Shown here one piece after another: positions 31,889 to 41,352 of a stretch of DNA of 64,000 bases. The stretch lies in the NCBI RefSeq assembly GCF_900188485.1, contig NZ_FZPH01000004.1:5304-69303 (forward strand), in the 5' to 3' direction. Numbering within the stretch: the first letter of the stretch is position 1; each line of letters opens with the position of its first letter. This stretch comes from Asanoa hainanensis. Lineage in GTDB: Bacteria; Actinomycetota; Actinomycetes; Mycobacteriales; Micromonosporaceae. The translations under genes were made by a program, and so were the position numbers. Below the pieces are notes generated by a model that searched no databases, was not told where the DNA came from, and worked only from the letters and a program-made list of their open reading frames with translations.

Positions 31889-33291
31889 GACGGACAATAG
31901 CGGCCGCGGTCGCCGGGCTGCTCCTGCTCGCCGGTTGCGCCAACGACAGCGCACCGTCCGATGAGGACCTCAGCTACGGTGCCGCGCCGAAGCCCGATGG
32001 CGTGACCCTCCAGCCGGACGTCGTCATCGTCGGTGGCGGCGGCCGGTCGGTGCGGTCCGTCACCGCCGACGGTCTGTCCTGGCGGATCGACGCCGACGCG
32101 CCGCACGCCGACGACCTCGCTCCCGGCAAGGTCATGTTCGTCACCGAGCGTGGGGTCGGCCGCGTGCTCGACATCGCTCCCGCCGGCGACGACCTGCTGG
32201 TCACCGTCGGGCCCGTGGACATCACCGAGGTGGTCCGGGACGGCACGTTCGAGCGCGCCGACGTCGCGCTGGAGGACCCGGTCGTCTATCCCGCCGGCGA
32301 GCCGTTCTGGGCCGACGAGCGACCGAAACCACCCAGCACGTACGGGCGGTCCGTGCCGGTGCAGCGCCGCACGGACCAACCCACCCAGCCGGGGCGGCAG
32401 CGCGGCGGCGAGGTCACGACGCGGGCGCTCGGCTACACCGTCTACCCGACCTGCTGCACCAACGGCGCCGGGGTTCATTTCAGTTACGACGACGGCGGTG
32501 TGCGCCTCGTCGGCACCGTCACGTTGACCAGCAAGGCGCCCAGGGCCGCGTTCCACCTGGCCATCGGCGGTGGCACGGTGACCCGCGCCGAGTTGGAGAT
32601 CAGCGGCGGGTTCGGCCTGAAGGCCGAGTTCGAGGCCGGGATCAAGGACGGGAAGAACCACAAGAAGGTCTTCCCGATCGCTGCCGACCTGTCGTTTCCG
32701 ATCGGCTCGCTGGCCGGCATCCCGCTGTCGTTCACCGTGAGCCAGACGCTGGGCGTCACCACCGCGTTCGGCGCCAAGGTCGGCACGGTCAAGGGATCCG
32801 GCGAGTTCTCGCTGGCGGGCTCGCTCGGCTTCGGGTACGCGAACGGCACGTTCGGGCCGCATGTCAAGCACGACTTCCAGCGCCGGTCGTCCCTGCTCAA
32901 CTCCCTGACCGGCGTACCCGTCGGCGTCATGGGTCTGGTCATCGCGCACGGAGTCAGGTTCACCGTCGGGATCGGCGCGTTCCTGTTCAAGGCGGGGGTC
33001 TACTTCGAACTGATCACCAGGTACGGGTCGACGCTGGGTTCCGCCCTCGGTGCGCCGTACGCCCAATGTCGTGGTGTCGCCATCGGGGTGGACGCGGCGT
33101 TCGGGGTCGGTTACACGATCCTGGACCCGGTGGTCAAAGTGATCAACTCGTTCCTGAGCCTGCTGAAACCGTTCAAAGTGGTCGACATACCACCGATCAA
33201 GAACTCGGGCGGCATCCGCTCGACGAGCGAGGTCTACACGAACGAGGAGGTCATCCCCGACGTCGCCGTCTGTGGGCACGTCCCGGCATAG
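31885..33291 (+). CDS. large secreted lipoprotein 3, beta-rich, unknown family
   Basis: The 468-residue protein starts at a GTG overlapping the previous stop and has a lipoprotein signal GLLLLAGC (Cys18). Residues 40-130 form a compact beta domain (LQPDVVIVGGGGRSVRSVTA, GRVLDIAPAGDDLLVTVG). A basic, Pro/Gln-rich linker follows (about 150-180). The C-terminal 280 residues are a long run of alternating hydrophobic/polar strands rich in glycine (VRLVGTVTLTSKAPRAAFHL, TVTRAELEISGGFGLKAEFE, SLAGSLGFGYANGTFGPHVK). A CC pair in YPTCCTNGAG and two late cysteines may form disulphides. The strands look like a sheet or barrel that could carry lipid. No family is recognised. Confidence 0.8.
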   Translation: MRRTIAAAVAGLLLLAGCANDSAPSDEDLSYGAAPKPDGVTLQPDVVIVGGGGRSVRSVTADGLSWRIDADAPHADDLAPGKVMFVTERGVGRVLDIAPAGDDLLVTVGPVDITEVVRDGTFERADVALEDPVVYPAGEPFWADERPKPPSTYGRSVPVQRRTDQPTQPGRQRGGEVTTRALGYTVYPTCCTNGAGVHFSYDDGGVRLVGTVTLTSKAPRAAFHLAIGGGTVTRAELEISGGFGLKAEFEAGIKDGKNHKKVFPIAADLSFPIGSLAGIPLSFTVSQTLGVTTAFGAKVGTVKGSGEFSLAGSLGFGYANGTFGPHVKHDFQRRSSLLNSLTGVPVGVMGLVIAHGVRFTVGIGAFLFKAGVYFELITRYGSTLGSALGAPYAQCRGVAIGVDAAFGVGYTILDPVVKVINSFLSLLKPFKVVDIPPIKNSGGIRSTSEVYTNEEVIPDVAVCGHVPA

Positions 33292-33312
33292 CCCCGTGAG
33301 ATCATCGCCCCT

Positions 33313-36009
33313 GTGGAGTGGGGCGTGGTCGGTCGCGACACCATCCTCGCCGACGCTCGGCAGACCCTGACCGAGGGCACGTCCGTGCTGCTCGAAGGCG
33401 ACGCCGGCATCGGCAAGACGGCGGTCTGGCGCGCCCTCGTCGACGACGCCCGGCGCCGCGACTGCCTGGTGCTCGCCTGCGCGCCCACCGAGGCGGAGGC
33501 GGCCCTGCCGTTCGCCGCCCTCGCCGACCTGATCCGGCCGCTGCGCGACCTCGTGCCGGCGCTGCCCCCACCGCAACGAGCCGCCGCCGACGCGGTGCTG
33601 CTCACCGACTTCCCCGAGGAGGTGGTCGACGAGCGCGCGATCGGCGCGGCCACCCGATCGCTGCTGGAACGGGCGGCCCGACCCCTGCTCGTGGCCGTGG
33701 ACGACGCGCCCTGGCTGGACCAGCCCAGCGAGCGGGCGATCCGGTTCGCGCTGCGCCGGCTGGCACCCCGGCCGCCGGCGCTGGTCGCCTGCCGCACCAG
33801 CGGCACCGCGCCGACCGCGGCCGCCCTCGACCTCGACGACGCCCGGCGGGTGGCCCTGGCCCCGCTCGGCGCCGGCGCCCTCCACCAGATCATCCGGGAC
33901 CGCCTCGGCGGCACGCTGAGCCGGTCGCTGCTGGCCCGCATCGCCCGCGACGCCGGCGGCAACCCGCTGCTCGCGATCGAGCTGGCCCGCGCGGTGCTGC
34001 GGCTGCCGCGACCACCCGGCCCGGGCGAGGATCTGCCGGTCGTGGCGTCGATGCGCCAACTGGTCGCGGACGCCACCCGCGCGCTCCCGCCGGCCGGCCA
34101 GGCCGCGGTGCGACTGGCCGCGCTGCTCACCGTGCCCACTGTGGACGATCTGGTGTCGGCCGGCGTAGTGGCGGCCGACCTCGATCCCGCCGAGGAGGCC
34201 GGCCTGCTCACGGTGACCGGCAACGGCATCTCGTTCGCCCATCCGGTCTACGCGAGCACGGTCCGCGCCGGTATCCCCGCCGCGACCCGGCGCCGGATGC
34301 GGCGGACGTTGGCCGGCGCGGTCGCCGACCCGGACGAGCGGGCCCGCCAACTCGCCCAGTGCACGACCGGGCCCGACCCGGCGGTCGCCGCCGAACTGGC
34401 CGCCGCCGCCCACCGGCAACGGGCCCGCGGCGCGCCCGCGGTTGCCGCGGACCTCTACGAGCGGGCCGCGGAGCTGGCCGGCCCCGACGCCGACGAATGG
34501 CGGTTGGCCGCGGTCAGGTGCCGGTTCGACTGTGGCGACTACACCGCCGCGGGCGTGGCCGCCGACGCCGCCGCGCGGGCGCTGACCGGCGATGCCCGCG
34601 CGGAGGCGCTGCTGTTGCGGGCGATGGTCGCCTGGGGCGCCGACGACCTGGGCGGCGCGGTCGAGGCCGCCGAGGCGAGCCTGGCCGCAGCCGGCACCGG
34701 AAGCCCGCTGGAAGGTCGGATCCAGGCCCACCTGAGCATGTTCCAGGAACTCCCGGAACGCGGCCGGGACCACGCCCACGCCGCGATCGCCTTACTCAGC
34801 GAGGAAGGCAGCGAGCGCCCCCTGCTCTGCGCGGCGTTGCTGAACCTCTTCTTCCACGAGGTGCGCGGCGGCGTGGCGCGCACCGATCTGCTCGACCGGG
34901 CGCTGGCCCTGGAGGACGGCACCCCTTCCTGGCTGTCGGGCACCATCCCCGCGATCTGGTGGAAGGGCGTCGACGACCACGGGCGGGCGCGCGACCGGTT
35001 GCACGGGCTGCTGGCCCACGCCACCGCGCTCGGCGACGAGCCGTGGCAGCACGAGGTGCTCACCCACCTCGGCGAGACCGAGCTGCTGGCCGGCCGGTTC
35101 ACCGCAGCGGAGAAGCACATCGCCGCCGCCCGCGAGCTCGGTGAGATGCTCGGCACCGGGTTGGTGGGCGAGACCTGGCTGGGCGGCACCCTGGACGCGT
35201 ACCGGGGCCGCCTCGACGCCGCCGACGCCGTCGTCGAAGCCGGCCTGACGCGCGGCCGGGCCAACGACGACCCCTGGTGCCTGCGCATCCACCTCCACCT
35301 CGCCGCTTTCGTGCAGCTGTCCCGGGGGCGACCGGCCGAGGCGGCGACAACCTACCGGGAGCTGGCCACGCTCCTCGGCGAGCTCGGCGTGGTCGAGCCG
35401 ATCACCCAACGCTTCGAGCCGGACTGGATCGAGGCCTGTGTCGGCGCCGGTGACCTGGACACCGCACGGCGCGTGCTACAGCGGTTGACCGACCGGCACG
35501 ACCGGCTGCCAAGGCCCTGGACGACGCTCGGCCTGGCCCGCAGCCGCGTCCTGCTCGACACCGCGACCGGCGCCGACCCCCTGCCCGCTCTCGCCGCGCT
35601 CGCCGATGCCCGCGCGGCGGTGCCCGCCGACGTGCTGCCGGTCGACCGGGCGCGGTGCCTGCTGGTCGCCGGGATGGCCCACCGCCGTGGCAGGCGCAAG
35701 CGCGAGGCCCGGGCGGCCCTGGAGACGGCGGCGGCCGAGTTCACCGCGCTCGGCGCGGCCGCCTTCGCCGACCGGGCCGCGGCGGAGCTGACCCGCACCA
35801 CCGGTCGGACCGCGTCGGCGACCGAGCTGACGCCCACCGAGCTGCGGGTGGCCCGGCTGGCAGCGCAGGGCCAAACCAACCGGGCGATCGCCGACGCGCT
35901 GTTCATCAGCCCGAAGACGGTGGAGGCCAACCTGGCCCGCGCGTACCGCAAACTCGGCATCACCAACCGCGCCCAGCTCGCGGTCACGATGACCCGCCTG
36001 CCGGACTGA
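33313..36009 (+). CDS. LAL-type LuxR regulator with AAA ATPase domain
   Basis: The 898-residue protein has an N-terminal ATPase: VVGRDTILADARQTLTEGTS, then Walker A GDAGIGKTAV (about 32-41) and Walker B-like PLLVAVDDAPWLDQPSERAI (about 121-140). The centre is a TPR-like run of alanine-rich helix pairs (about 330-800). The last 65 residues are a LuxR helix-turn-helix: LTPTELRVARLAAQGQTNRA, IADALFISPKTVEANLARAY and RKLGITNRAQLAVTM. Members of this group regulate carbon use or secondary metabolism. The gene follows the lipoprotein operon by 21 bp and might control it, but that is only proximity. Confidence 0.92.
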   Translation: MEWGVVGRDTILADARQTLTEGTSVLLEGDAGIGKTAVWRALVDDARRRDCLVLACAPTEAEAALPFAALADLIRPLRDLVPALPPPQRAAADAVLLTDFPEEVVDERAIGAATRSLLERAARPLLVAVDDAPWLDQPSERAIRFALRRLAPRPPALVACRTSGTAPTAAALDLDDARRVALAPLGAGALHQIIRDRLGGTLSRSLLARIARDAGGNPLLAIELARAVLRLPRPPGPGEDLPVVASMRQLVADATRALPPAGQAAVRLAALLTVPTVDDLVSAGVVAADLDPAEEAGLLTVTGNGISFAHPVYASTVRAGIPAATRRRMRRTLAGAVADPDERARQLAQCTTGPDPAVAAELAAAAHRQRARGAPAVAADLYERAAELAGPDADEWRLAAVRCRFDCGDYTAAGVAADAAARALTGDARAEALLLRAMVAWGADDLGGAVEAAEASLAAAGTGSPLEGRIQAHLSMFQELPERGRDHAHAAIALLSEEGSERPLLCAALLNLFFHEVRGGVARTDLLDRALALEDGTPSWLSGTIPAIWWKGVDDHGRARDRLHGLLAHATALGDEPWQHEVLTHLGETELLAGRFTAAEKHIAAARELGEMLGTGLVGETWLGGTLDAYRGRLDAADAVVEAGLTRGRANDDPWCLRIHLHLAAFVQLSRGRPAEAATTYRELATLLGELGVVEPITQRFEPDWIEACVGAGDLDTARRVLQRLTDRHDRLPRPWTTLGLARSRVLLDTATGADPLPALAALADARAAVPADVLPVDRARCLLVAGMAHRRGRRKREARAALETAAAEFTALGAAAFADRAAAELTRTTGRTASATELTPTELRVARLAAQGQTNRAIADALFISPKTVEANLARAYRKLGITNRAQLAVTMTRLPD

Positions 36010-36039
36010 ATCGGGTGGCGGCGCGGCCCGCCGCACCCG

Positions 36040-36045
36040 TAGGGT
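36040..36045 (+). promoter_or_regulatory. -10 element for leaderless GNAT gene
   Basis: TAGGGT ends 6 nt before the ATG at 36052 and no Shine-Dalgarno is present. This suggests transcription starts at the start codon. The -35 is unclear. Confidence 0.45.
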
Positions 36046-36051
36046 CCGCGC

Positions 36052-36786
36052 ATGCCCGACGAAGAACTGCGCGCCGGCGACGGCACGGTGCTGGCCCGGT
36101 TCCGGTCCAGGGACGACGAAGGCGTACGCGTCGCCGCCGAGCTGCGCCCCGAGCCCGGCGTGCCGGTGGCCCGGGTGGCCGCACAGGCGTTGCGGGACCT
36201 GGCCGGGCAACGGCTGGAGACGCCCGACGACGACCTGGCCGCCGCGCTCGGTGTCCCGCTGGAGCGGTCCGCGACAGAGCTGCGCCACGACCTGGCCGAC
36301 CTACCCGAGCCGGTGGCGCTGCCGGCCGGCTGGACCCTCGCGGAAGCCGGCTGGGACGACGACCTGGCCGAGGCGGCCGCGGCGGCCTATCCCCCGGGCC
36401 ACCCCGACGGCGGCTGGTCGGAGAACGACACCACGTCCGTCCGCGACATGTTCGAGCGGAACGACCCCGTGCCGCCGCTGGCATCGGCGTCGGCCCGGCT
36501 GGTCGACCCCGACGGGCGCAGCGCCGGCCACGTGCTGTGCGCCGGCCCGGTGCCGTGGACCGACAACACCTGCGCGTGGATGCTCAACATCGCCGTCGGA
36601 CCGCGGGCGCAGGGCCGCGGCTTCGGCCGCGCGCTGCTGACCTACGCGCTGCACGGCACCCGCGCCGCCGGCCTGCCGAGCCTGGACCTGTCCGTCGCCG
36701 ACGGCAACCCCGCCCGCCGCCTCTACGACGCGGCCGGCTTCCGACCCGTCGTCCGGGTGCTCACCGTGCACCTGCCGGAGGCCTGA
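36052..36786 (+). CDS. GNAT family N-acetyltransferase
   Basis: The 244-residue protein has a C-terminal GNAT domain (about 85-240). Markers are WTLAEAGWDDDLAEAAAAAY at the beginning, CAWMLNIAVGPRAQGRGFGR with the acetyl-CoA pyrophosphate loop (QGRGFG) and LLTYALHGTRAAGLPSLDLS, and NPARRLYDAAGFRPVVRVLT as the last strand-helix pair. The first 80 residues are an extra domain (LRPEPGVPVARVAAQALRDL) without a known match. It acetylates an unknown amine. The start is leaderless by inspection. The next GNAT-like gene begins 1 bp after its stop. Confidence 0.88.
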   Translation: MPDEELRAGDGTVLARFRSRDDEGVRVAAELRPEPGVPVARVAAQALRDLAGQRLETPDDDLAAALGVPLERSATELRHDLADLPEPVALPAGWTLAEAGWDDDLAEAAAAAYPPGHPDGGWSENDTTSVRDMFERNDPVPPLASASARLVDPDGRSAGHVLCAGPVPWTDNTCAWMLNIAVGPRAQGRGFGRALLTYALHGTRAAGLPSLDLSVADGNPARRLYDAAGFRPVVRVLTVHLPEA

Positions 36787-36787
36787 C

Positions 36788-37519
36788 ATGGAGATCGTGA
36801 CGCGGGCCGACCGGCCTGACCTCGACGAACAGGCCGCGGTGGTGTTCCGGGAGCGCTGGCCGGAGTTCATCTTCCACGACGACGTACCCAAGAAGTATCT
36901 GGCTCGGGTCGAACAGTTCTTCTCCCGCTACGACATCATGGTGCTCGACGACGAGGGCGCCGTGGTCGCCGGCGGCTGGGGCGTGCCGCTGGCCTGGAGC
37001 GGAAAGACCGAAGACCTGCCGTCCGGGTACGACGACGCGATGGTCCAAGCGGTCGAGGGCCACGAGGCCGGCACCCCGCCGACCACCCTGAGCTTCATGG
37101 CGGCCGCCGTCAGCTCCAAGCACGACAAGCGCGGCCTGGCCACCACCGTCCTATCCGGACTGACCCAGCGGGCACGCGAAGACGGCCTGACCCACGTCAT
37201 CGCGCCGCTGCGGCCGACCTGGAAACACCGCTACCCCCTGGTCCCGATGGCCGAGTACGCCGGCTGGACCCGCGCCGACGGCCTCTCCGTCGACCCGTGG
37301 ATCCGCACCCACCAACGCATGGGCGCCCGCATCCTCGCCCCGGCCGCCCGCTCGATGGTCATCGAGGGCACGGTCGCGGAATGGGAGAGCTGGACGGAGA
37401 TGGCGTTCCCTGTCACCGGCGACTACGTGGTCCCGGACGCCCTGAACCTGGTGCACATCGACCGCGAGACCGACCGAGGCAGCTACGTCGAGGAGAACCT
37501 CTGGGTCCAGCACGCTTAG
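36788..37519 (+). CDS. GNAT-superfamily acetyltransferase-like protein
   Basis: The 243-residue protein has a GNAT-like fold: EIVTRADRPDLDEQAAVVFR at the N-terminus, FSRYDIMVLDDEGAVVAGGW, and the SFMAAAVSSKHDKRGLATTV acetyl-CoA loop (degenerate Q/RxxGxG/A as KRGLAT). A helix LSGLTQRAREDGLTHVIAPL and a long C-terminal part (WIRTHQRMGARILAPAARSM) follow. The region after residue 150 resembles acyl-transferring relatives that act on larger substrates. It is almost certainly in one operon with the preceding acetyltransferase. The 3' end overlaps the convergent DUF427 gene by 4 bp. The substrate is unknown. Confidence 0.78.
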   Translation: MEIVTRADRPDLDEQAAVVFRERWPEFIFHDDVPKKYLARVEQFFSRYDIMVLDDEGAVVAGGWGVPLAWSGKTEDLPSGYDDAMVQAVEGHEAGTPPTTLSFMAAAVSSKHDKRGLATTVLSGLTQRAREDGLTHVIAPLRPTWKHRYPLVPMAEYAGWTRADGLSVDPWIRTHQRMGARILAPAARSMVIEGTVAEWESWTEMAFPVTGDYVVPDALNLVHIDRETDRGSYVEENLWVQHA

Positions 37520-38331
37520 CTGACGCCGAACTCGTCGCGTAGGGAGCGGACCACCGCGCCGCCTGGGCGGTCGCGGAGTTTGCCGTCTACCGTGACGTCG
37601 AGTAGGTCGTCGTAGAACGCGACCAGGCCTGCGATCGGCATCGCGTCCGGCAGGGGCGCGAGGTAGGACCAGACCACATTGGACCGCGAGTCCGTCGACC
37701 AGTACGACGCCTCGCCCTTGTAAGGGCAGTAGGACACCTGGTCGCTCGCCGTCAGTGGAGCGACCACGTCCTCCCGCGGCAGGTAGAACCGCACCGGCAG
37801 GTTCGTCTCGAACACCAGCACCGCGCGGGTGGTCTCGGCCAGCAGCGTGCCGCCGTCCTCGATCCGGATCCGCCGGGAGCTGGCCCGGGCGTCCACCCGG
37901 TGGTACGGATCGCGCGGGTGCGCGTGGATCCGCTCGTCCTCCTCGAACCACTCGAACGCGTCGAAGTCGAGGACGACGTAGTCGGTCAGGTCGGGGTCGG
38001 CGGGGCGGAACCCCGCGTCGGGTCGGGTCAGGCCGCCGGCCGCGATCGTCAGCGACCGGCCGGCGGTGGAGTGCACGGAGAACGGGATGCCGGGGTGCAG
38101 GAACCCCGGGCCGCCGGGCATCACCTCGTCGCCCGGGGTGACCGTCGCCCGCAGGTCGGTCGCCGGCACCGCGTACGTCGGGACGATCCGCCGGGGCTCC
38201 CAGACCAGCACCGCGTCGGTGGTGTCCACGATGGTCTCGCCGCCGAGGACGGCACGGACCCGCTTCTCGGTCGGTTCGTGGCGCAGCTCCTTGAAGCGCT
38301 GCGCCATGGCGTCACGCATCCGGGTACTCAT
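37516..38331 (-). CDS. protein with two DUF427 domains
   Basis: The 271-residue protein contains two DUF427 modules. The first (about 20-110) starts KRVRAVLGGETIVDTTDAVL and has VWEPRRIVPTYAVPATDL. The second (about 155-250) starts SRRIRIEDGGTLLAETTRAV and continues with LPVRFYLPREDVVAPLTASD and SYCPYKGEASYWS. Between them lies an acidic loop (DAFEWFEEDERIHAHPRDPY). The domain is a small beta fold frequent in actinobacteria and of unknown activity; the C-terminal copy carries the more typical CPYKG motif. The ATG at 38331 was chosen over one 6 codons upstream. It lies 18 bp after the DUF4331 gene, so the two share a transcript. Confidence 0.9.
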   Translation of the reverse strand: MSTRMRDAMAQRFKELRHEPTEKRVRAVLGGETIVDTTDAVLVWEPRRIVPTYAVPATDLRATVTPGDEVMPGGPGFLHPGIPFSVHSTAGRSLTIAAGGLTRPDAGFRPADPDLTDYVVLDFDAFEWFEEDERIHAHPRDPYHRVDARASSRRIRIEDGGTLLAETTRAVLVFETNLPVRFYLPREDVVAPLTASDQVSYCPYKGEASYWSTDSRSNVVWSYLAPLPDAMPIAGLVAFYDDLLDVTVDGKLRDRPGGAVVRSLRDEFGVS

Positions 38332-38349
38332 GTCACCACCTTGACCCAC

Positions 38350-39378
38350 TCAGGACGCCGGCACCACCCACGGGAACGCGTCGCGGCGCATGTCGGACGC
38401 CACCGACGGGGACAGCCCGGAGCTCGTCGCCGAGTCCAGGACCAGCGAGAACATCACCTCGGGCGCGTTGTCGGCCAGCGTGCGGCCGTTGATGCCGGTG
38501 AAACCGAAACTGGCCGGCGTGCCGACCGTGTACGGCATGACCTCCGGGAAGATCCGGCGCGCGACGAGTTGGCCGTAGCCGTCCGGATCGGCCGAGTTCC
38601 CACCGTTCGCGGACACCACCGCGGCGATCTTCTCCGCGATGTACTTGCCGTCCTCGTTGAAGTCCGCGGACGGATGCCGCTCGTTGGCCGGGTTCGAGAA
38701 GTCGGTGTCGTCCGGCCAGAAGATCGGCCACATCATCGGCAGGCCGAACCGGTTGACCTGGCGCCACCCGCCGGCGTCGGTGGCCAGCTTGGTCGTGCAC
38801 CAGACACCGATCTCGGCGCCCGGGCGCAGCCGGGGATGGTCGTGCGAGATCTCCAGGACGATCGCGTAGACCTGCGTACCGCCGAAGGTGTTCTTCGGTT
38901 TGCCCGAACGCCACTTCGACAGGTCGGCCTTCGTGCCGTCCTTGACGGCGGCGTTGATGACGAACAGCTCGTCGAGGTCGATGTAGAACGGGTCGTTGAT
39001 CCGGCCCGCGAACACCCGGACGTTGCCGCTGTCGACGGGTTCGCCGGTGTGCCCCGCCGCGACCCGGACCCCGGTCCCGTCGTCACCACGGGCCTCGGTG
39101 CCGCTCAGCTCCCACACCTCGTACGCCTGCCGCCCGTCGGACCCGGCCGGGTCGAACGCCACCCGGTAGGTCAGCTCCTCGGTGTCGGCACCGTCGAAGT
39201 GCACCCGGAACTCGTAGCGCGCCTGCGCGTGGAAACCGGGCGTGACGTTGGGCTCGGTGATGTTGGAGTTGACATCCATCATCAGCACCGTGCATCCGTC
39301 ACCACCGAAGACATAAAGATCGTCGATGAAGAGCTGACCGCTCTGCCGCGCCAGCGGCGTGTCGAGATGGTGAGACAT
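38350..39378 (-). CDS. DUF4331 family protein
   Basis: The 342-residue protein is a DUF4331 member: SHHLDTPLARQSGQLFIDDL at the start (conserved SxHxD element), YVFGGDGCTVLMMDVNSNIT, then FHAQARYEFRVHFDGADTEE, VRVFAGRINDPFYIDLDELF, FGGTQVYAIVLEISHDHPRL, and VNRFGLPMMWPIFWPDDTDF. There is no signal peptide, although many relatives are secreted. The family is beta-rich and has no known function. GGGGGAG precedes the ATG. It is followed on the same strand by the DUF427 gene, 18 bp away, and diverges from the wHTH-ABC operon. Confidence 0.9.
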   Translation of the reverse strand: MSHHLDTPLARQSGQLFIDDLYVFGGDGCTVLMMDVNSNITEPNVTPGFHAQARYEFRVHFDGADTEELTYRVAFDPAGSDGRQAYEVWELSGTEARGDDGTGVRVAAGHTGEPVDSGNVRVFAGRINDPFYIDLDELFVINAAVKDGTKADLSKWRSGKPKNTFGGTQVYAIVLEISHDHPRLRPGAEIGVWCTTKLATDAGGWRQVNRFGLPMMWPIFWPDDTDFSNPANERHPSADFNEDGKYIAEKIAAVVSANGGNSADPDGYGQLVARRIFPEVMPYTVGTPASFGFTGINGRTLADNAPEVMFSLVLDSATSSGLSPSVASDMRRDAFPWVVPAS

Positions 39379-39439
39379 CGCGTTCTCCCCCCGTGGACCG
39401 CGGAGCTTTCGACGCTACCCCCGCCTCTTCCCAAGCTCG

Positions 39440-39461
39440 ACTTTGTGTTTTAAAGTTCTTT
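39440..39461 (+). promoter_or_regulatory. operator/-10 region of the wHTH-ABC operon
   Basis: ACTTT (39440-39444), 7 bp, AAAGT (39452-39456), then CTTT (39458-39461) form an interlocked pair of inverted repeats. The -10 TAAAGT (39451-39456) lies inside, 7 nt before the GTG at 39464. Overlap of a palindrome with the -10 fits repression by the wHTH protein encoded second in this operon. The sequence is strikingly A/T-rich for this genome. Confidence 0.65.
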
Positions 39462-39463
39462 AC

Positions 39464-40117
39464 GTGAGTGAGAGCTTTGTCGACAACGATCAGCCGCCCG
39501 GCGACCCCGCCGAGGCGCTCCGGATGATCGAGGAGCAGCGCGCGTCTGCGGTGCGCCAGATCTACGTCGACGACCGGTGGTGGTTCTGGCCCTGGGGTTT
39601 CGCCTGGCTGGTCGGCTTCGGGCTGATCTTCCTGCGGTTCGGCCCCGACGGGCGGGTCTTCGTCGACCTGCCCGACTGGCTGCCGACGGCGGTGCTGGTG
39701 GCCCTGATCGTGGCGGCCGGCGCGATCTCCGGCGTCACGGGTGCCCGGGCCTACGGCCACCTCGCCGGCGAGTCGGCGAAACGCGGCGCCTACTACGGCT
39801 GGGCCTGGATGATCACGTTCACCACCATGACGGTGATCCTGGTGCGGATCAGCGACCGGCTCCCCGACGACCTGCAGATCATGGTCTGGTCCGCCACCAT
39901 GGTCGGCCTGACCGGCGCGCTGCACCTGGCCGGCGGGGCGATCTGGCTCAACCGCCAGCTCTTCACGCTCGGCGCCTGGATCTCGGTGGTCAACGTGGCG
40001 GGCGTCCTCGCCGGCCCGGGCTGGCAAGCCCTGATCATGTGCATCGCGGGCGGCGGCGGCATGCTCGCCTTCGGCCTGTTCGCCAGTCACTGGCACCGGC
40101 GCGGGCGCAGAGCATGA
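39464..40117 (+). CDS. membrane protein, first gene of a wHTH-ABC operon
   Basis: The 217-residue protein has a soluble N-terminus (about 35 residues, PGDPAEALRMIEEQRASAVR) and six hydrophobic segments: WFWPWGFAWLVGFGLIFLRF, LPTAVLVALIVAAGAISGVT, YYGWAWMITFTTMTVILV, IMVWSATMVGLTGALHLAGG, TLGAWISVVNVAGVLAG and ALIMCIAGGGGMLAFGLF. Transport motifs are absent. In relatives such proteins regularly precede a small winged-helix regulator and an ABC-2 transporter, as here. The GTG start is leaderless by inspection. Its stop overlaps the regulator's ATG by 4 bp. The role may be as a sensor or transporter accessory. Confidence 0.82.
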   Translation: MSESFVDNDQPPGDPAEALRMIEEQRASAVRQIYVDDRWWFWPWGFAWLVGFGLIFLRFGPDGRVFVDLPDWLPTAVLVALIVAAGAISGVTGARAYGHLAGESAKRGAYYGWAWMITFTTMTVILVRISDRLPDDLQIMVWSATMVGLTGALHLAGGAIWLNRQLFTLGAWISVVNVAGVLAGPGWQALIMCIAGGGGMLAFGLFASHWHRRGRRA

Positions 40118-40427
40118 GTGATACGCCGCTGGACCCGGTCATTCATGCCCAGGCCCGGTTGCGGGTGGTGGCGGCACTGTCCACATTGGGCCCCGGCGAC
40201 CAGATCGCCTTTCCGCGACTGCAAGAGATCCTCGGCATGACCGCCGGCAACCTCTCGGTGCACCTGCGCAAGCTCGAGGACGCCGACTACGTCGAGATCA
40301 CCAAGACCCACCGCGGCCGCACCCCGGTCACCCTCGTCGCGCTGACCCACCGCGGCCGAGGGGCCTTCGAGGAATACACGGCATCCGTACGCGCCCTGCT
40401 GCAACCCCCGGACATCAAGGAGAAGAC

Positions 40428-40431
<4 letters not shown>
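40114..40431 (+). CDS. small winged-helix transcriptional regulator
   Basis: The 105-residue protein is a single winged-helix domain: DPVIHAQARLRVVAALSTLG, FPRLQEILGMTAGNLSVHLR with the recognition helix, KLEDADYVEITKTHRGRTPV as wing strands, and a terminal helix AFEEYTASVRALLQ. This is the HTH_34/ArsR-like group commonly called transcriptional regulator in ABC-2 operons. It probably represses the operon through the ACTTT/AAAGT palindrome at 39440-39461. It overlaps both neighbours by 4 bp. Confidence 0.92.
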
Positions 40432-41318
<887 letters not shown>

Positions 41319-41352
41319 GCACGCTTGAGAACGCTTGAGAACGGAGCACCCC

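Noticed and set aside
31663-34779. Open frame of about 1040 codons on the minus strand
   Set aside because: It is antisense to the lipoprotein and LAL genes, which have signals, motifs and start sites. The antisense product has no domain and biased composition.
31885-36009. Biosynthetic gene cluster controlled by the LAL regulator
   Set aside because: No synthase, transferase or tailoring enzymes lie around it, only lipoproteins and acetyltransferases.
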